From the NCBI GenBank assembly GCA_039105265.1, contig JAPFFF010000126.1:1-43660 (forward strand): a stretch of DNA of 43,660 bases, in the 5' to 3' direction. A model generated the notes under the pieces. It was not told the DNA's origin and ran no database searches. It worked only from the letters and a program-made list of their open reading frames with translations. Numbering within the stretch: position 1 is the stretch's first letter; the number at the start of each line of letters is the position of its first letter. The DNA is from Tritrichomonas musculus (taxonomy: Eukaryota > Parabasalia > Tritrichomonadida > Tritrichomonadidae). The position numbers and the translations under genes were made by a program. Shown here piece after piece: positions 40,365-43,660 of the stretch.

Positions 40365-40384
40365 GATTCTCTTCCAAACACAAC
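40365..40384 (+). repeat. 20-bp monomer (one base short), copy 2
   Basis: Same one-base loss as at 39,778-39,797, 587 bp away (28 monomers less one base). The downstream order agrees for about ten monomers; the upstream order is similar with small count differences. One deletion followed by a local duplication fits best. Confidence 0.93.
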
Positions 40385-40529
40385 GATTCTCTTCCAAGCA
40401 GCATCGATTCTCTTCCAAACAACAACGATTCTCTTCCAAACAACAACGATTCTCTTCCAAACAACAACGATTCTCTTCCAAACAACAACGATTCTCTTCC
40501 AAGTAGCATCGATTCTCTTCCAAGCAGCA

Positions 40530-42930
40530 TCGATTATCTCCCAAACAACAACGATTCTCTTCCAAGCAGCATCGATTCTCTTCCAAGCAGCATCGATTCT
40601 CTTCCAAACAACAACGATTCTCTTCCAAACAACAACGATTCTCTTCCAAACAACAACGATTCTCTTCCAAACAACAACGATTCTCTTCCAAACAACAACG
40701 ATTCTCTTCCAAACAACAACGATTCTCTTCCAAGCAGCATCGATTCTCTTCCAAACAACAACGATTCTCTTCCAAACAACAACGATTCTCTTCCAAGCAG
40801 CATCGATTCTCTTCCAAACAACAACGATTCTCTTCCAAACAACAACGATTCTCTTCCAAACAACAACGATTCTCTTCCAAACAACAACGATTCTCTTCCA
40901 AACAACAACGATTCTCTTCCAAACAACAACGATTCTCTTCCAAGCAGCATCGATTCTCTTCCAAGCAGCATCGATTCTCTTCCAAACAACAACGATTCTC
41001 TTCCAAGCAGCATCGATTATCTCCCAAACAACAACGATTCTCTTCCAAGCAGCATCGATTCTCTTCCAAACAACAACGATTCTCTTCCAAACAACAACGA
41101 TTCTCTTCCAAACAACAACGATTCTCTTCCAAACAACAACGATTCTCTTCCAAACAACAACGATTCTCTTCCAAACAACAACGATTCTCTTCCAAGCAGC
41201 ATCGATTCTCTTCCAAGCAGCATCGATTCTCTTCCAAACAACAACGATTCTCTTCCAAGCAGCATCGATTATCTCCCAAACAACAACGATTCTCTTCCAA
41301 GCAGCATCGATTCTCTTCCAAACAACAAAGATTCTCTTCCAAACAACAACGATTCTCTTCCAAGCAGCATCGATTCTCTTCCAAGCAGCATCGATTCTCT
41401 TCCAAGCAGCATCGATTCTCTTCCAAACAACAACGATTCTCTTCCAAGCAGCATCGATTCTCTTCCAAACAACAACGATTCTCTTCCAAACAACAACGAT
41501 TCTCTTCCAAGCAGCATCGATTCTCTTCCAAGCAGCATCGATTATCTCCTAAACAACAACGATTCTCTTCCAAGCAGCATCGATTCTCTTCCAAGCAGCA
41601 TCGATTCTCTTCCAAGCAGCATCGATTCTCTTCCAAGCAGCATCGATTATCTCCCAAACAACAACGATTCTCTTCCAAGCAGCATCGATTATCTCCCAAA
41701 CAACAACGATTCTCTTCCAAACAACAACGATTCTCTTCCAAGCAGCATCGATTCTCTTCCAAGCAGCATCGATTCTCTTCCAAGCAGCATCGATTCTCTT
41801 CCAAACAACAACGATTCTCTTCCAAGCAGCATCGATTCTCTTCCAAACAACAACGATTCTCTTCCAAACAACAACGATTCTCTTCCAAACAACAACGATT
41901 CTCTTCCAAGCAGCATCGATTCTCTTCCAAGCAGCATCGATTCTCTTCCAAACAACAACGATTCTCTTCCAAGCAGCATCGATTCTCTTCCAAGCAGCAT
42001 CGATTCTCTTCCAAGCAGCATCGATTCTCTTCCAAGCAGCATCGATTCTCTTCCAAACAACAACGATTCTCTTCCAAGCAGCATCGATTCTCTTCCAAAC
42101 AACAACGATTCTCTTCCAAACAACAACGATTCTCTTCCAAACAACAACGATTCTCTTCCAAGCAGCATCGATTCTCTTCCAAGCAGCATCGATTCTCTTC
42201 CAAACAACAACGATTCTCTTCCAAGCAGCATCGATTCTCTTCCAAGCAGCATCGATTCTCTTCCAAGCAGCATCGATTCTCTTCCAAACAACAACGATTC
42301 TCTTCCAAACAACAACGATTCTCTTCCAAACAACAACGATTCTCTTCCAAGCAGCATCGATTCTCTTCCAAACAACAACGATTCTCTTCCAAACAACAAC
42401 GATTCTCTTCCAAGCAGCATCGATTCTCTTCCAAACAACAACGATTCTCTTCCAAACAACAACGATTCTCTTCCAAGCAGCATCGATTCTCTTCCAAGCA
42501 GCATCGATTCTCTTCCAAGCAGCATCGATTCTCTTCCAAGCAGCATCGATTCTCTTCCAAGCAGCATCGATTCTCTTCCAAGCAGCATCGATTCTCTTCC
42601 AAACAACAACGATTCTCTTCCAAGCAGCATCGATTATCTCCCAAACAACAACGATTCTCTTCCAAACAACAACGATTCTCTTCCAAACAACAACGATTCT
42701 CTTCCAAGCAGCATCGATTCTCTTCCAAGCAGCATCGATTCTCTTCCAAGCAGCATCGATTCTCTTCCAAACAACAACGATTCTCTTCCAAGCAGCATCG
42801 ATTCTCTTCCAAGCAGCATCGATTCTCTTCCAAGCAGCATCGATTCTCTTCCAAACAACAACGATTCTCTTCCAAACAACAACGATTCTCTTCCAAGCAG
42901 CATCGATTCTCTCCCAAACAACAACGATTC
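40530..42930 (+). repeat. Higher-order block E, copy 2, 19 monomers shorter
   Basis: Counterpart of 32.51-35.33 kb: K unit at 41,327-41,329, Yt at 41,550, position-9 C unit at 42,913. The 399-bp internal shortening lies at about 41.45-41.54 kb. One further N is missing just before 42,913 (offset 7,600 bp there). Confidence 0.82.
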
Positions 42931-43660
42931 TCTTCCAAGCAGCATCGATTCTCTTCCAAGCAGCATCGATTCTCTTCCAAGCAGCATCGATTCTCTTCCA
43001 AGCAGCATCGATTCTCTTCCAAGCAGCATCGATTCTCTTCCAAACAACAACGATTCTCTTCCAAGCAGCATCGATTCTCTTCCAAGCAGCATCGATTCTC
43101 TTCCAAGCAGCATCGATTCTCTTCCAAGCAGCATCGATTCTCTTCCAAACAACAACGATTCTCTTCCAAACAACAACGATTCTCTTCCAAACAACAACGA
43201 TTCTCTTCCAAGCAGCATCGATTCTCTTCCAAGCAGCATCGATTATCTCCCAAACAACAACGATTCTCTTCCAAGCAGCATCGATTCTCTTCCAAGCAGC
43301 ATCGATTCTCTTCCAAACAACAACGATTCTCTTCCAAACAACAACGATTCTCTTCCAAACAACAACGATTCTCTTCCAAGCAGCATCGATTCTCTTCCAA
43401 ACAACAACGATTCTCTTCCAAACAACAACGATTCTCTTCCAAACAACAACGATTCTCTTCCAAACAACAACGATTCTCTTCCAAACAACAACGATTCTCT
43501 TCCAAGCAGCATCGATTCTCTTCCAAGCAGCATCGATTATCTCCCAAACAACAACGATTCTCTTCCAAGCAGCATCGATTCTCTTCCAAGCAGCATCGAT
43601 TCTCTTCCAAACAACAACGATTCTCTTCCAAACAACAACGATTCTCTTCCAAGCAGCATC

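Larger units (their letters stand above)
1122..41550 (+). repeat. Yt units (15 dispersed copies)
   Basis: Y units with T at head position 11 occur at 1,122, 1,290, 2,655, 2,823, 5,742, 10,241, 12,803, 16,499, 21,476, 25,214, 26,915, 29,582, 30,275, 33,929 and 41,550. Most are preceded by SS and followed by three to five S units, so the flanking order is shared too. They are the most evenly spread barcode and anchor the block alignments given above. Confidence 0.88.
1..43660. repeat. 21-bp tandem satellite/minisatellite array spanning the whole window
   Basis: Every base belongs to a 21-bp monomer. The two main forms share the head GATTCTCTTCC and differ in the tail, AAGCAGCATC (S) or AAACAACAAC (N), that is at positions 14, 17 and 20. 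A third form, Y, has the head GATTATCTCCC with the N tail. S is 10/21 G+C and N is 8/21, and both are strongly C-rich over G on the plus strand. The unit length is constant except for one 26-bp monomer (7,412-7,437) and two 20-bp monomers (39,778-39,797 and 40,365-40,384). S, N and Y do not simply alternate. They form long irregular orders that recur as higher-order blocks. No flanking unique DNA is present, so the array is longer than the window. Very high homogeneity suggests recent or continuing turnover by unequal exchange or conversion (inference). Family and host are unknown to me. Confidence 0.98.

Noticed and set aside
5741-40506. Open frames of more than 11,000 codons on both strands as giant protein genes
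   Set aside because: They follow from a 21-bp period with almost no indels. Each switches frame at the 26-bp or 20-bp monomers and begins and ends at ordinary variant units. No unique domains, signals or regulatory DNA are visible.
232-43533. Many shorter open frames of MLLGRES/LLFGRES, RFSSKQQ and ILFQTTT type
   Set aside because: Their ends coincide with Y units (TAA on the minus strand), TAG units, or Yt/CTA units. They are phase shadows of the repeat and not genes.
1-43660. CRISPR array
   Set aside because: There are no unique spacers between constant repeats. Head and tail are both repeated, and no cas genes are present.
1-43660. Telomeric repeat
   Set aside because: The monomer is not a G/T-rich short telomere motif, and the array does not run toward an end with a G-rich 3' strand.
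1-43660. Transposon or virus-derived element
   Set aside because: I saw no terminal repeats, target-site duplications, poly(A) tracts or protein motifs. Block ends are changes in monomer count only.
1-43660. ATCGAT palindromes as operators or attachment sites
   Set aside because: They arise at every S boundary by the joining of CATC to GATT. Nothing distinguishes any single one.

Overview
This window is one uninterrupted tandem-repeat array. From the first base to the last it is built of a 21-bp monomer, about 2,079 units, and no unique DNA, promoter, RNA gene, transposon or conventional gene can be recognised. The array runs off both ends, so the window lies inside a larger satellite or minisatellite block. 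Such a block is most typical of a eukaryotic chromosome (heterochromatic, subtelomeric or pericentromeric). No taxon can be named from the sequence, and I recognise no published satellite family.

Monomers (plus strand) have a head (positions 1-11) and a tail (positions 12-21). S = GATTCTCTTCC + AAGCAGCATC. N = the same head + AAACAACAAC. Y = GATTATCTCCC + the N tail. Yt is Y with head position 11 = T. S and N differ only at positions 14, 17 and 20 and make up most of the array. Rarer marked units are a TAG unit (tail AAGTAGCATC), an ATG unit (tail ATGCAGCATC), a K unit (N ending AAA before the next GAT) and a CTA unit (N with head GATTCTCTTCT). They act as natural barcodes that reveal which blocks were copied from which.

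Layout. 0.1-3.0 kb: two copies of a block offset by 1,533 bp. 3.0-11.7 kb: two copies of a block of about 4.24 kb offset by 4,499 bp, with an irregular patch between them (7,244-7,437) that holds a 26-bp monomer. 10.1-19.2 kb: three copies of a block of about 2.6 kb (offsets 2,562 and then 3,696/3,654), ending in a pure 231-bp x 5 amplification at 18,778-19,932. 15.5-26.5 kb: K-unit blocks and an N-rich domain (22.4-23.7 kb). 25.2-28.3 kb: stepwise copies offset by 1,701 and 756 bp. 28.4-37 kb: mixed array with the longest pure runs (N x 10, S x 10). 37-40.6 kb: blocks resembling the left end again, plus two 20-bp monomers. 40.5-43.0 kb: a shortened copy of 32.5-35.3 kb.

Because 21 is divisible by three, reading frames stay open for very long distances. 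Two frames contain no stop anywhere: plus-strand DSLPSSI/DSLPNNN and minus-strand CCLEENR. I do not call them genes. The oddity that S and N are fully synonymous in the CCLEENR frame is reported as a finding. Block coordinates were read by eye from monomer order and may be off by a monomer or two.
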